Origin: Hymenobacter coccineus
Lineage (GTDB): Bacteria > Bacteroidota > Bacteroidia > Cytophagales > Hymenobacteraceae
DNA length: 64,000 bases
Assembly (NCBI RefSeq): GCF_001816125.1
Contig: NZ_MDZA01000397.1
Location: 16,987-80,986 of the forward strand
Direction: 5' to 3'
Below the pieces are notes generated by a model that saw only the letters and a list, made by a program, of their open reading frames with translations, made no database searches and was not told where the DNA came from. Of this stretch, positions 28,739 through 37,444 are shown in pieces. Made by a program: the position numbers and the translations under genes. The stretch's first letter is position 1, and each line of letters begins with the position of its first letter.

Positions 28739-29101
28739 TGGGTGGCAAGGCGGCGGTCATTGCGGCTACGCTGCCGCTAATTTCAGAGCAACTCATTACA
28801 AGTCCAATAGTTAGCTTTCTCATACCAGATTAAAAAATCAGCAAAACTGCCGGTCCGGTACCGGCAAAGGTAGTGCAGCCCCACCAGCAGGCGGCTTAAG
28901 GTGTGGAGCCGCAGGCATGCCTTACCCGCGAAAAGTACAGGGTGCTGCCGTGGGCGGCCAGCCTCAAAACCAGCTACCCACTGGGGCCCCAGCAGGTAGG
29001 CGACACGCGCGCCCATTCTGCTGGGCTTACTTGAAAGGGAAGCGGTACGAGGGGGCGATGAGCCCGCGCCAGTATTCTACCAAATACCACACCGGGCGGG
29101 T
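28739..29101. other. Gap between two minus-strand genes, no firm gene
   Basis: The 363 bases hold no recognised gene. Directly after the TAG of the lipoprotein gene, the same frame continues for 24 codons (29030-29101, containing VEYWRGLIAPSYRFPFK) to a TAA. A 77-codon minus-strand frame at 28783-29016 has no family match I can recall. Either could be a remnant. Confidence 0.4.
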
Positions 29102-29662
29102 CTACCACAATTCTGTGAGCAGCAGGTCATCGGCGTAAGTTGGAGCCGAGGAATCGCCGTTCAGTAGATAAATTACGAGTTGGCTATTGGAATCAATGTT
29201 CTTGGGCAAGTCCAGGCTGCGGCTCACCTGCTTCCAAGATTCAAACGGCCCACTATCGACCAGAAAAATGCTTTTGCTAAAGAAGGGGTGGTCGGGGTCG
29301 TTGGCCGTGGCAATGGTGGCCACCAAGCGGGCATCACTCTCGGGGCCCGGCACCCACACCCAAGCACTCAGCGTGAGCCGGCGCGGGCGGTGGTGCGGGC
29401 TAAGCTTTCCCAAGGAGGCTCGGTAGGTGGTGGAATACGGGTGCTGTGGATCAACGCTGATGGCATACCGGCCCGCATGTGCCTTTTCGGTGGTAAGGCC
29501 GGTGGGGAAGACGGGCAGCCAGCCGGCCGCTGGCTTATCAAAATCAGCGTGCATCAACTCCCGCTCCCGCACCGGGGCCCTGCCGGCGCGCGGATGGCAC
29601 CCCGGTAGGCCGAGTAGGCTGAGCCAAGCCAAAGGCCAAAAGAATTTTGCAGTCGGGGCCAT
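29102..29662 (-). CDS. Hypothetical lipoprotein with carbohydrate-binding-like beta domain
   Basis: The 186-residue protein has a lipoprotein signal (WLSLLGLPGC, lipid Cys near 22) and one beta-sandwich domain of the kind seen in CBM-like modules (HAGRYAISVD, LTLSAWVWVPG, FESWKQVSRSLDLP, YADDLLLTEL). It probably sits on the outer surface or in the periplasm. The start at 29662 (MAPTAKFF) gives the signal; the in-frame start at 29689 adds nine residues. The ligand is unknown. It is co-directional with the GT39-like gene, 31 bases upstream. Confidence 0.7.
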   Translation of the reverse strand: MAPTAKFFWPLAWLSLLGLPGCHPRAGRAPVRERELMHADFDKPAAGWLPVFPTGLTTEKAHAGRYAISVDPQHPYSTTYRASLGKLSPHHRPRRLTLSAWVWVPGPESDARLVATIATANDPDHPFFSKSIFLVDSGPFESWKQVSRSLDLPKNIDSNSQLVIYLLNGDSSAPTYADDLLLTELW

Positions 29663-29693
29663 GCTTGGGATTATGTGGCTAAAGGGCAATATT

Positions 29694-31271
29694 TTACCAG
29701 GGCCGCCCGCGGTCGCGCCGGCGAAGCACTACGGCGGGCACCCGGCCCACAAAGTCGAACGCCGCCGCGAAAGCAGCGTGCTGCGGCGCCAACTGGGCGT
29801 ACTGGCTGGGTGACATTACTGCGTAGTCAAGGCTGTCTGCGGCCATGCGGTCCAGAAAATTATCGACCGTGGGTGCGCTAGGGCCCTGGGGATTCCAAGC
29901 CAACCCCCGCCGGTCGAAATAAACCAACCCCGTATTGGGCCCTTGGTCGATGATCAGAATGCCAGAGGTTGGCGGTACGCCCGCTCGCCGCAACTCCTCG
30001 GCCCCGCCGCGCATCCACAGATGGGTGTAGTACGGGGAGAAAGGAGGATAATCGTCGCTCATGCGGCGGTGCAGGCGCTTATAGCCGCCCACCGCCAAAA
30101 AGACGACCAGCACCCCCAGCCCCAGGCTGGTGGCGTAGCGCCCCCAACCAGTATAACGACCCAGGTTGAGCAGGGCGAGCAGCAGCAGCAGCAGCACCGG
30201 CGGCACCAATGAGCAAATCAAGTAGTAATCGTGTACGCCCAACTGCCCCCCCATCAGCTGCACGAATATGTAAGCCACCGCGACGGATGCCAGCAGCAGC
30301 AGGGTCAGGGGCAGGTGGCGCCGCAGGTTGGGGCGCAGAAACACTAACAACAGCACCGCGCAAACAACCAGGATGCGGTAGTGCGTAGGGGTAGCGTACT
30401 CGGCCACCCAATCGCGACTCACAGATTGCAGCACGTTGTGCAACTGTTCGGGATCTTGGATGGGGGTGGTGGTAGCCAGGAACTGCCCTGATTGATAGAT
30501 TTCGTTCAGGTGCTGGTTGTGGAAGAAAAACGCGACAATCAGCCCGCCACCCAGCCCCACCCAGCCCAGCAATTGCCAACGCTGCTTGGGTAGCAGCAGC
30601 GCCGGCTCCAAATAGGCCCACAACAGGGTGATGCCCACCACCGCCCCAAAGTGCAGGGCAGTAGTTGTTTTAACCAGCCCGGCCAAAGCCAACAGGAGTA
30701 CCGCCCACCGCAAATCCGCAAAGCGACGCTCATCGAAAAAGCGTAGCCAGTAATAATACCCCACAAAGCTCAGGCTCAGGCTAAAAGCATCGGGCATGAC
30801 GCTGCCCGCGTAAAAGGCAAAAAACGGCGAGGCTAGCAAGAAGGCCCCCGGCACTAATCCGGCTACGAAGTGACCAGTGCGCTCGTAAACCACACGGAAC
30901 AAGTAATAAAAACCCAGCACCACCACCGCCGCATCCAGCAGCCGCAGCACCGTGTTGATGCTGCCACGCCCGAATACCAGCCCGCCCAGCGCCGCCAAGT
31001 ACGCCTGAATAGGAAATTCGACTCCCGTTATCCCGCCAATCGAATCCATCGTCGAGGTGCGGGGCGTAAAAAAGTAAAACCCGTAGTCGTAAAAATTAAT
31101 GGCTAATGCCAGTCGGTCGGACTGACCCCAAGTGTGGATCCCGGTAGGCAACGCTTGTAGGTAGGGCAAGTAGTAAGCCATTGCTACCGCACTAAGCAAG
31201 AGCGCCGCCGCTGCGTGGTATGCGCCCGCCCGCAATGATTGCCCAACCGCACTGAATAGGGGTAAACTCAC
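29694..31271 (-). CDS. GT39-like polytopic glycosyltransferase-type membrane protein
   Basis: The 525-residue protein has about twelve membrane helices. The first periplasmic loop holds HTWGQSDRLALA and the acidic pair region expected in GT-C glycosyltransferases, which use polyprenyl-linked sugars. The rest resembles glycosyltransferase family 39 proteins of Bacteroidota, with a soluble C-terminal part (about 420-525). The start is GTG 31271, as no upstream ATG is in frame. The acceptor, protein or glycan, cannot be told. Confidence 0.75.
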   Translation of the reverse strand: MSLPLFSAVGQSLRAGAYHAAAALLLSAVAMAYYLPYLQALPTGIHTWGQSDRLALAINFYDYGFYFFTPRTSTMDSIGGITGVEFPIQAYLAALGGLVFGRGSINTVLRLLDAAVVVLGFYYLFRVVYERTGHFVAGLVPGAFLLASPFFAFYAGSVMPDAFSLSLSFVGYYYWLRFFDERRFADLRWAVLLLALAGLVKTTTALHFGAVVGITLLWAYLEPALLLPKQRWQLLGWVGLGGGLIVAFFFHNQHLNEIYQSGQFLATTTPIQDPEQLHNVLQSVSRDWVAEYATPTHYRILVVCAVLLLVFLRPNLRRHLPLTLLLLASVAVAYIFVQLMGGQLGVHDYYLICSLVPPVLLLLLLALLNLGRYTGWGRYATSLGLGVLVVFLAVGGYKRLHRRMSDDYPPFSPYYTHLWMRGGAEELRRAGVPPTSGILIIDQGPNTGLVYFDRRGLAWNPQGPSAPTVDNFLDRMAADSLDYAVMSPSQYAQLAPQHAAFAAAFDFVGRVPAVVLRRRDRGRPW

Positions 31272-31665
31272 TATTGAAAAGCTATTATTAGAATCAGGTA
31301 TTCAGCAAAAATAGGCACGGGCGAACGGTTAATAATTGTGCTTCTGGGACGTTCAGGCAAAGCCCGCCGCACCAAACAGTTAATTTGAACAGACTGCTAG
31401 CGCTGCAAACCCAACCGGCGGAAACGGCAACGAATTGGGCAAATCAAGATTTGGCGCTGCTGAGCTACTGGCCAAAAAGGCGGTTGCATGAGTGCAAAAC
31501 GGACGCGCTTACCTCACGCTCACGGTGCAAAACCTTCGCCCAGAACCGGTGCTTCGATTGGTTCTGGGCCACCGCTGATCCGAAGTGTCATGTACCCTCC
31601 CCGTGGACGCTCAATGCCGCAGCCCAGGTCCAATGGCTGGCAATGGGTCTTAGAATTGGACAAAT
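31272..31665. other. Intergenic region before the polysaccharide genes
   Basis: About 390 bases separate the divergent GT39-like and methyltransferase genes. A 109-codon frame at 31385-31714 has biased Trp/Cys content and no family look, so it is not called. No repeat stands out. The promoter of the plus-strand cluster lies at its right end. Confidence 0.5.
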
Positions 31666-31698
31666 ATTGAAAGCAGCTCTTTCGGCTGCGTACTTTTG
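31666..31698 (+). promoter_or_regulatory. Promoter of the polysaccharide cluster
   Basis: ATTG (31666-31669), a 21-base spacer and TACTTTTG (31691-31698) approximate TTTG-N19-21-TAnnTTTG. The -7 box ends six bases before ATG 31705, so the leader is very short. Confidence 0.5.
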
Positions 31699-31704
31699 CC
31701 TGCT

Positions 31705-32472
31705 ATGGACTTGAGCTACGAAGCCAAATATCACCAGCTGGAGGAGCAACACTGGTGGTTTGCCAGCCGGCGCGATGCCGTATACGACCTAGTGCAAGGC
31801 CTGCGCTTGTCGCCACAGGCAGCTATCCTGGAAATTGGCTGCTCGGGTGGGCCCCTAATGCAGCGCCTGCGCACGGCCGGCTACGCCGACGTAACCGGCA
31901 TCGACGTGAGCGGCCCGGCCATTGAACTGGCCCAGGCCCGCGGCGTACCCAACGTGGGGGTGATGGACGGAGCTGCCCTAGAATTTGCCGACGCTCGCTT
32001 TGATTTGGTGATTGCCTCCGACGTGCTCGAACACATCGAAGACGAGGCCCAGGCCCTGCGCGAGTGGGCCCGGGTGCTGCGCCCAGGTGGGCAGCTGTTG
32101 GTGTTCGTGCCCGCCCACGCTTACCTCTGGAGCGCGCACGACGTAGTGAACCACCACTTCCGGCGCTACTCCCGCCAGGGCCTGGTGCGGGCCCTGGCGG
32201 GAGCCGGCTTGCCGGTCCGGCGCAGCTCATTTTGGAACGCTGCCATGTACTTCCCCACGGCGGCCCTGCGGCTGGGCAAACGGCTAGTGCAGGGCCCCAC
32301 CGCGCCCGAGATAAAGCCTGGCAACACCGGCGACCTGCATCACTTTCCCGGCCTGGCCAACCGCCTGCTGTTGGCCTGGGTAAAGGCCGAAAACCGCTTG
32401 TTGCGCCGCCTCAACCTGCCCCTGGGCGTGAGTGTGTTCGCCCTAGCCCAAAAGCCTGTGCTGGGAGCCTGA
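31705..32472 (+). CDS. Class I SAM-dependent methyltransferase
   Basis: The 255-residue Rossmann methyltransferase has motif I LEIGCSGGPLMQRL near 37-50 and the post-motif SDVLEHIEDEAQA, then WARVLRPGGQLLVFVPAHAY. It opens with MDLSYEAKYHQLEEQHWWF, a start typical of methyltransferases in surface-glycan clusters. It is 61 bases upstream of a GT2 gene. The acceptor is probably a sugar or lipid-linked intermediate; this is inference. Confidence 0.85.
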   Translation: MDLSYEAKYHQLEEQHWWFASRRDAVYDLVQGLRLSPQAAILEIGCSGGPLMQRLRTAGYADVTGIDVSGPAIELAQARGVPNVGVMDGAALEFADARFDLVIASDVLEHIEDEAQALREWARVLRPGGQLLVFVPAHAYLWSAHDVVNHHFRRYSRQGLVRALAGAGLPVRRSSFWNAAMYFPTAALRLGKRLVQGPTAPEIKPGNTGDLHHFPGLANRLLLAWVKAENRLLRRLNLPLGVSVFALAQKPVLGA

Positions 32473-32533
32473 CCCGAGGCCTGGTGCCCCCTGTCTTTCC
32501 CGATTTACCCGCTTATTTCTTTCCTTAACCTGC

Positions 32534-33499
32534 GTGGAGCTGTCCGTCATCGTTCCCATCTACAACGAAGAAGCGAACATTGCCGAAGTGTACCGGCGGT
32601 TGTTGGGCGTGCTCGAGGCCATGCCCTTGCCAGGGAATTTCGAGCTGATTTTTGTAAACGACGGCTCGCGCGACCACTCTTTTACCCTATTATTGGCCCT
32701 GGCCGAGCGCGATACCCGGGTACGCTATATCGACTTCAGCCGCAATTTTGGGCACCAAATTGCCGTATCGGCGGGCCTCGACCGGGCCCAGGGCGATGCC
32801 GTGGTCATCATCGATGCCGATTTGCAAGACCCGCCCGAACTCATTCCGCAGCTATACTCGAAGCTGCGCGAAGGCTACGAAGTAGTGTATGCCAAGCGCC
32901 GCTCGCGGCAGGGCGAGAGCGTTGGCAAGCGTCTGACGGCGCGCTTATTCTACCGCCTCTTGGCTGGCATCACCCACATTTCTATACCGGTTGACACTGG
33001 CGACTTCCGCATCATTTCGCATAAAGTGGTGAGCGGTCTGCGCCTGATGCCGGAACAAAACAAGTTCTTGCGCGGCCAGATTTCGTGGATTGGCTACCGC
33101 CAAACCTACGTGGAGTATGACCGGGCCGAGCGCGGCGGTGGGGCCACGGGCTATACTTACCGCAAAATGATCCGCCTGGCCTTGGACGGCATCACGGGCT
33201 TTTCGGACACGCCCCTCAAGGTGGCCACGCTCGGCGGCTTTGCCGTGTCGGGCGTGGCGTTCTTGGTAGCGCTCTACACATTGTACTCCCGCTTCATTAC
33301 CCACGACTACCAGCCGGGCTGGGCTTCGCTCATGGTCAGCATCTTGTTTCTGGGCGGCGTGCAGTTAATCTCAGTAGGCATCATTGGCGAGTATATCGCC
33401 CGGCTTTCGGCCAACGTGCGCCAACGGCCGCTCTACCTCATTTCGGCCACCAATACAACATCGCCTTCCCCCGAACAGCCAGGGCCGGCGGGGGATTAG
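32534..33499 (+). CDS. Family 2 glycosyltransferase, DPM1/ArnC/GtrB-like
   Basis: The 321-residue protein has an N-terminal GT-A domain (SVIVPIYNEEANI; FVNDGSRD; metal-binding DADLQDPPE) and two C-terminal membrane helices near 230-255 and 270-290. This is the form that loads a sugar onto undecaprenyl phosphate at the cytoplasmic face. GTG 32534 is the start giving ELSVIVPIYNEE at the N-terminus. The sugar donor cannot be read from sequence. Confidence 0.88.
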   Translation: MELSVIVPIYNEEANIAEVYRRLLGVLEAMPLPGNFELIFVNDGSRDHSFTLLLALAERDTRVRYIDFSRNFGHQIAVSAGLDRAQGDAVVIIDADLQDPPELIPQLYSKLREGYEVVYAKRRSRQGESVGKRLTARLFYRLLAGITHISIPVDTGDFRIISHKVVSGLRLMPEQNKFLRGQISWIGYRQTYVEYDRAERGGGATGYTYRKMIRLALDGITGFSDTPLKVATLGGFAVSGVAFLVALYTLYSRFITHDYQPGWASLMVSILFLGGVQLISVGIIGEYIARLSANVRQRPLYLISATNTTSPSPEQPGPAGD

Positions 33500-33668
33500 C
33501 AACCGCGTATTAGCAATTGCCTAAGGCCAATGGCGGTTCCAACCAGCAACTGGGCCAACGACCCAATTTCGGAGTGTTTTACGAAGATGCCCAGCTCCTG
33601 ATATCTGCCCGTCGGGGCCCTGTGCGCAACCCGGCCGAAGTGCTCCAGCCGTAGCGGCGCCCGGGGCC

Positions 33669-34268
33669 CTAGCCGGCGGTGGCCAGCGGCACGGCGGCGT
33701 AGGCATCGGCCAGGGCCAGCTGGCAGCCGATGGGGCTCAGGTCGAGCACGGCAGCGGGGTCGCGGGTTTCGGTCAGCACCCAGCGGCCCAGCTCGTCGCG
33801 GGTATACAGCTCGGCGTGCACCCGTTCCGAATCCAGCAGCAGGTACTGGCGCAGGCTGGGAATCTGGCGGTAGTACATGAATTTTTCGCCCCGGTCGTTG
33901 TTGGCCGTCGACGGCGAGAGCACCTCCACCAGCAGCGTGGGGTTGACGAGCGTGTCGGGCTTCTTGTCTTCGTTGAACACCGGCGGGCCGCACACCACCG
34001 TCAGGGCGGGGTACACGTAGGCGCTCCCGCTCAGGATCTGCAGGCGCTGGTCGCTGCCCACCGGCGTACAAGCCGAACCGCGCAGCTGGTTGCCAATGGA
34101 AATGGTAAGGTTGGCGCAAATGCGGTTGTGGGCGAAGCTGGCCCCCGCCATCGCCCGGATTTCTCCCTCAAAATATTCATGTTTGAAGGCCGCCGCCCGC
34201 TCCAGGCGCAGGTAGTCGGCGGGCGAAACGTATTCGGGAGCATCGGCGGAGAAAGCGGGGAGGCCCAT
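33669..34268 (-). CDS. Uma2/DUF820 family putative endonuclease
   Basis: The 199-residue protein belongs to the Uma2 (DUF820) family, which has a PD-(D/E)XK restriction-like fold. YVSPADYLRLERAAAFKHEYFEGEI is split over the N-terminal family block, and VEVLSPSTANNDRGEKF holds the expected Asp/Glu and Lys region. The family is abundant in Hymenobacter and cyanobacteria; its biological role is not established. The start at 34268 (MGLPAFSADAPEY) is the family start. It is opposite in strand to the polysaccharide genes around it. The TAG stop is followed by GGCCCC. Confidence 0.85.
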   Translation of the reverse strand: MGLPAFSADAPEYVSPADYLRLERAAAFKHEYFEGEIRAMAGASFAHNRICANLTISIGNQLRGSACTPVGSDQRLQILSGSAYVYPALTVVCGPPVFNEDKKPDTLVNPTLLVEVLSPSTANNDRGEKFMYYRQIPSLRQYLLLDSERVHAELYTRDELGRWVLTETRDPAAVLDLSPIGCQLALADAYAAVPLATAG

Positions 34269-34339
34269 AAGAAACAGCGGTTGGGATTTATCCAAAAATA
34301 CAACCTGGGGCCCCACCGTTCCCAACCCGCGCCTTTCCT

Positions 34340-34347
34340 TACCTTTG
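34340..34347 (+). promoter_or_regulatory. -7 box TACCTTTG before the N-acetyltransferase gene
   Basis: A full match to TAnnTTTG, 23 bases before ATG 34371, in the divergent gap with the Uma2 gene. Confidence 0.5.
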
Positions 34348-34370
34348 CCCACGTACACCCACTGGCCCGC

Positions 34371-35000
34371 ATGCCCCACGCTGCCCCTGATTTTTATGCT
34401 CACCCCACGGCCGTGCTCGACGAAGGCTGCCAGATTGGGCGCGGGAGCCGCGTGTGGCACTTTTGCCACGTGTGCGCCGGGGCCGACATTGGGGAGGACT
34501 GTAACCTGGGCCAAAACGTGTTTGTAGCCGACGGCGTGACACTGGGCCGCAACGTGAAAGTGCAAAACAACGTGAGCCTCTACGGCGGCGTGGTGTGCGA
34601 AGACGACGTGTTTCTGGGGCCCTCGGTGGTGTTCACAAACGTGAAAAACCCGCGCAGTGCCGTGCCCCGCCAGGGCCCCGGCCACTACCAAACCACGCAC
34701 CTGGCGCAGGGCGCGAGCGTGGGGGCCAACGCCACCATCATGTGCGGGGTGCGGCTGGGGCCCTACGCCTTTGTGGGGGCGGGCAGCGTCGTCACGCGCG
34801 ACGTGCCGGCCTACGGCCTGGTATTCGGCAACCCCGCCCGGCCCCAGGGCTGGATGAGCGCCGCCGGCCACCGCCTGCGCTTCGACAAGAAGCGCCGCGC
34901 TACCTGCCCCGAAACCGGCGAAACCTACGAATTAAGCACCGACGAAAAAACCGTGCGCCCCGTGCCAGCCACCGCCGACAAGCTGCCCCCTTCCCGCTAA
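34371..35000 (+). CDS. WbpD/WlbB-like hexapeptide-repeat N-acetyltransferase
   Basis: The 209-residue left-handed beta-helix protein has hexapeptide repeats from about 10 to 160 (GSRVWHFCHVCAGADIGEDC, NLGQNVFVADGV, SVGANATIMCGV, FVGAGSVVTRDVPAYG). The blocks FLGPSVVFTNVKNPRSAVPR and GNPARPQGWMS are typical of WbpD/WlbB, which acetylate UDP-3-amino-HexNAc uronic acids using acetyl-CoA. The C-terminal 45 residues are polar. It is followed 38 bases later by a UDP-HexNAc dehydrogenase gene, which fits a uronic-acid pathway. Confidence 0.85.
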   Translation: MPHAAPDFYAHPTAVLDEGCQIGRGSRVWHFCHVCAGADIGEDCNLGQNVFVADGVTLGRNVKVQNNVSLYGGVVCEDDVFLGPSVVFTNVKNPRSAVPRQGPGHYQTTHLAQGASVGANATIMCGVRLGPYAFVGAGSVVTRDVPAYGLVFGNPARPQGWMSAAGHRLRFDKKRRATCPETGETYELSTDEKTVRPVPATADKLPPSR

Positions 35001-35038
35001 TTATTCCTTCTATTTTAGCCACTTACCATTACCGCAAC

Positions 35039-36334
35039 GTGTACGACCAATTATTGCGCAAGGAGGCCACGCTGGCCGTTATCGGCCTCGGCTACGTGGG
35101 CTTGCCCATCGCCCTCGAATTTGCCAAGCAGCTCAAAGTCATCGGCTTCGACATCAATGCCGGGCGCGTGGCCCAGATGAAGCAGGCCATCGACCCCAGC
35201 GGTGAGCTGGAAGCCAAGGACTTCGAGGGCTGCGACATCACCTTCACCGATTCGCTGGAAGTGCTGCGGCAGGCGCAGTTCTTCATCGTGGCCGTGCCCA
35301 CGCCCATCGACGAGCACGCCCAGCCCGACCTCAAGCCGCTGCTGGGGGCCTCGGGCTCGGTGGGCAAGGTGTTGAAAAAGGGGGATTACGTGGTGTTTGA
35401 GAGCACCGTGTACCCCGGCTGCACCGAGGAAGACTGCATTCCGGTAATGGAGAAGCTCTCGGGCTTGAAATTCCCGAACGACTTCAAGGTGGGCTACTCG
35501 CCCGAGCGCATCAACCCCGGCGACAAGGAGCACACGCTGCGCCGCATCGTGAAGGTGGTGAGCGGCAACGACGACGAGGCCCTCGAAACAGTCGCCAAGG
35601 TTTACGAGCTGGTGGTGGACGCCGGCGTGCACCGCGCCAGCAGCATCCGGGTGGCGGAGGCGGCCAAAATCATCGAGAACACCCAGCGCGACGTCAACAT
35701 TGCGCTGATGAACGAGCTGTCGATGATTTTCGACCGCATGAACATCAACACCTACGAGGTGCTGGAGGCGGCCGGCACGAAGTGGAACTTCTTGAAGTTT
35801 AGCCCCGGCCTGGTGGGCGGCCACTGCATCGGCGTGGACCCTTACTACCTGACCTACAAGGCCAAGGAGCTGGGTTACGACGCCAAGGTCATCCTGAGCG
35901 GCCGCACCACCAACGACAACATGGGGGCCTACATCGCCCGCAAAACGGTGCAGATGATGATCAAGAAGGGCAAGGACGTGGCCAAAAGCCGCGTACTGGT
36001 GATGGGCGCCACCTTCAAGGAGAACGTGGAGGACATCCGCAACTCGAAGGTGGCCGACGTGATTCAGGAGCTCAAAAACTTCTCGGTGAACGTGGACATC
36101 GTGGACCCGCACGCCGATTCCGACGAGCTGCTGCACGAGTACGGCTTCCGCCTGACGGCCAACGACGACCTCCGCACCGACTACGACGCCGTGATTGTGG
36201 CCGTGGGCCACAAGCCCTACGCCGAGAAAGACGAAGCGTATTTCCAGTCCATCACGGCCGACAACGCCGTGCTGGTCGACATCAAGGGCCTGTACCGCGG
36301 CCGGATGCAGGAGCTGCACTACTGGAGCTTGTAA
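35039..36334 (+). CDS. tviB: UDP-N-acetylhexosamine 6-dehydrogenase, TviB/WbpO type
   Basis: The 431-residue enzyme oxidises UDP-GlcNAc or UDP-GalNAc to the uronic acid with NAD+. It shows the NAD motif VIGLGYVGLPIA near 15, GYSPERINPGDKEHTL, and the catalytic Cys in GLVGGHCIGVDPYYL. The C-terminal domain has MGATFKENVEDIRNSKV. GTG 35039 (MYDQLLRKEATLAVIG) is the likely start; the frame stays open far upstream within another gene. It is 18 bases ahead of galE and belongs to one cluster with a WbpP/TviC-type epimerase. Confidence 0.88.
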   Translation: MYDQLLRKEATLAVIGLGYVGLPIALEFAKQLKVIGFDINAGRVAQMKQAIDPSGELEAKDFEGCDITFTDSLEVLRQAQFFIVAVPTPIDEHAQPDLKPLLGASGSVGKVLKKGDYVVFESTVYPGCTEEDCIPVMEKLSGLKFPNDFKVGYSPERINPGDKEHTLRRIVKVVSGNDDEALETVAKVYELVVDAGVHRASSIRVAEAAKIIENTQRDVNIALMNELSMIFDRMNINTYEVLEAAGTKWNFLKFSPGLVGGHCIGVDPYYLTYKAKELGYDAKVILSGRTTNDNMGAYIARKTVQMMIKKGKDVAKSRVLVMGATFKENVEDIRNSKVADVIQELKNFSVNVDIVDPHADSDELLHEYGFRLTANDDLRTDYDAVIVAVGHKPYAEKDEAYFQSITADNAVLVDIKGLYRGRMQELHYWSL

Positions 36335-36352
36335 CTAACTGACCCAAAAACC

Positions 36353-37375
36353 ATGAGCAAGATTCTCGTCACCGGCGGCGCCGGCTACATTGGTTCCCAC
36401 GCGGTGGTAGAGCTGGCCCAGGCGGGCTACGAGCCCGTCATCGTCGACGATTTTAGCAACTCGCAAGAGTCGGTGCTGGCCGGGCTGCGCGCCATTTTGG
36501 GCCGCGACGTGCCGTGCTACCACAGCGACTGCGGCGACGCCGGGGCCCTGCGCGGCGTGTTCCAGAAGGAAGGCAGCATTGCAGGCGTTATTCACTTCGC
36601 CGCATTCAAGGCCGTGGGCGAATCGGTGCAGAAGCCGCTGGCCTACTTCCACAACAACGTGGGCTCGCTGCTGACGCTGCTGCAAGTGATGCCCGAGTTT
36701 GGGGTGGAGAACCTGGTGTTTTCGTCGTCGTGCACCGTGTACGGCAACCCCGACGCGCTGCCCGTAACGGAGGCCACGCCCACCAAACCGGCCACCTCGC
36801 CTTACGGCCGCACCAAGCAGATGTGCGAAGACATTGTGCACGACGTGGCGGGGGCCAGCAGCAACCAGCTGCGCACCATTCTGCTGCGCTATTTCAACCC
36901 AATTGGGGCCCACGCCTCGGCCAAAATTGGCGAGCTGCCCTTGGGTACGCCCAACAACTTGGTGCCGTTCATCACCCAAACCGCCGCGGGCATCCGCGAG
37001 AAGCTGACGATTTTCGGCAACGACTACGACACGCCCGACGGCACCAACGTGCGCGACTACATCCATGTGGTGGACCTGGCCAAGGCGCACGTGGTGGCTG
37101 TGCAGCGCCTGCTGGACCACAAAGCCACCGAAACGGTGGAAACCTTCAACGTGGGCACCGGCCACGGCAACACGGTGCTGGAGGTGGTGCAGGCCTTCGA
37201 AAAAGCCAGCGGCCAGAAGCTGAACTACAGCATCGGGCCCCGGCGCCCCGGCGACGTGCCCGCCATCTACGCCGACGCCACCAAGGCCGAAACCGTGCTC
37301 GGCTTCAAAACCGAAACCTCGCTGCTCGACTCGCTTGCCAGCGCCTGGAAGTGGCAGCAAACGCTGGGCAAGTAG
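36353..37375 (+). CDS. galE: UDP-glucose 4-epimerase
   Basis: The 340-residue extended SDR interconverts UDP-Glc and UDP-Gal. The NAD motif GGAGYIGSHAVVEL starts at residue 8. The Ser of FSSSCTVYG and the YxxxK of YGRTKQM form the active site. NPIGAH and DGTNVRDYIHVVDLA are GalE hallmarks. The length is normal. Confidence 0.93.
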   Translation: MSKILVTGGAGYIGSHAVVELAQAGYEPVIVDDFSNSQESVLAGLRAILGRDVPCYHSDCGDAGALRGVFQKEGSIAGVIHFAAFKAVGESVQKPLAYFHNNVGSLLTLLQVMPEFGVENLVFSSSCTVYGNPDALPVTEATPTKPATSPYGRTKQMCEDIVHDVAGASSNQLRTILLRYFNPIGAHASAKIGELPLGTPNNLVPFITQTAAGIREKLTIFGNDYDTPDGTNVRDYIHVVDLAKAHVVAVQRLLDHKATETVETFNVGTGHGNTVLEVVQAFEKASGQKLNYSIGPRRPGDVPAIYADATKAETVLGFKTETSLLDSLASAWKWQQTLGK

Positions 37376-37444
37376 TGCTCGGCGCTAGCGCTTGGGGCCC
37401 CGGCTTCCCCTTACGATTGCGATTTCAACCTTAGACTACGCTTT

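Noticed and set aside
28783..29016. 77-codon minus-strand open frame
   Set aside because: No family recognised, no ribosome site, and the gene context gives no support.
31385..31714. 109-codon plus-strand frame before the methyltransferase
   Set aside because: Biased composition, no motif, and it overlaps the promoter and start of the methyltransferase.
33496..34119. 207-codon minus-strand frame over the Uma2 gene
   Set aside because: It is mostly a shadow of the Uma2 gene in another frame, with Arg/Pro-rich content; only its last 50 codons lie outside it.
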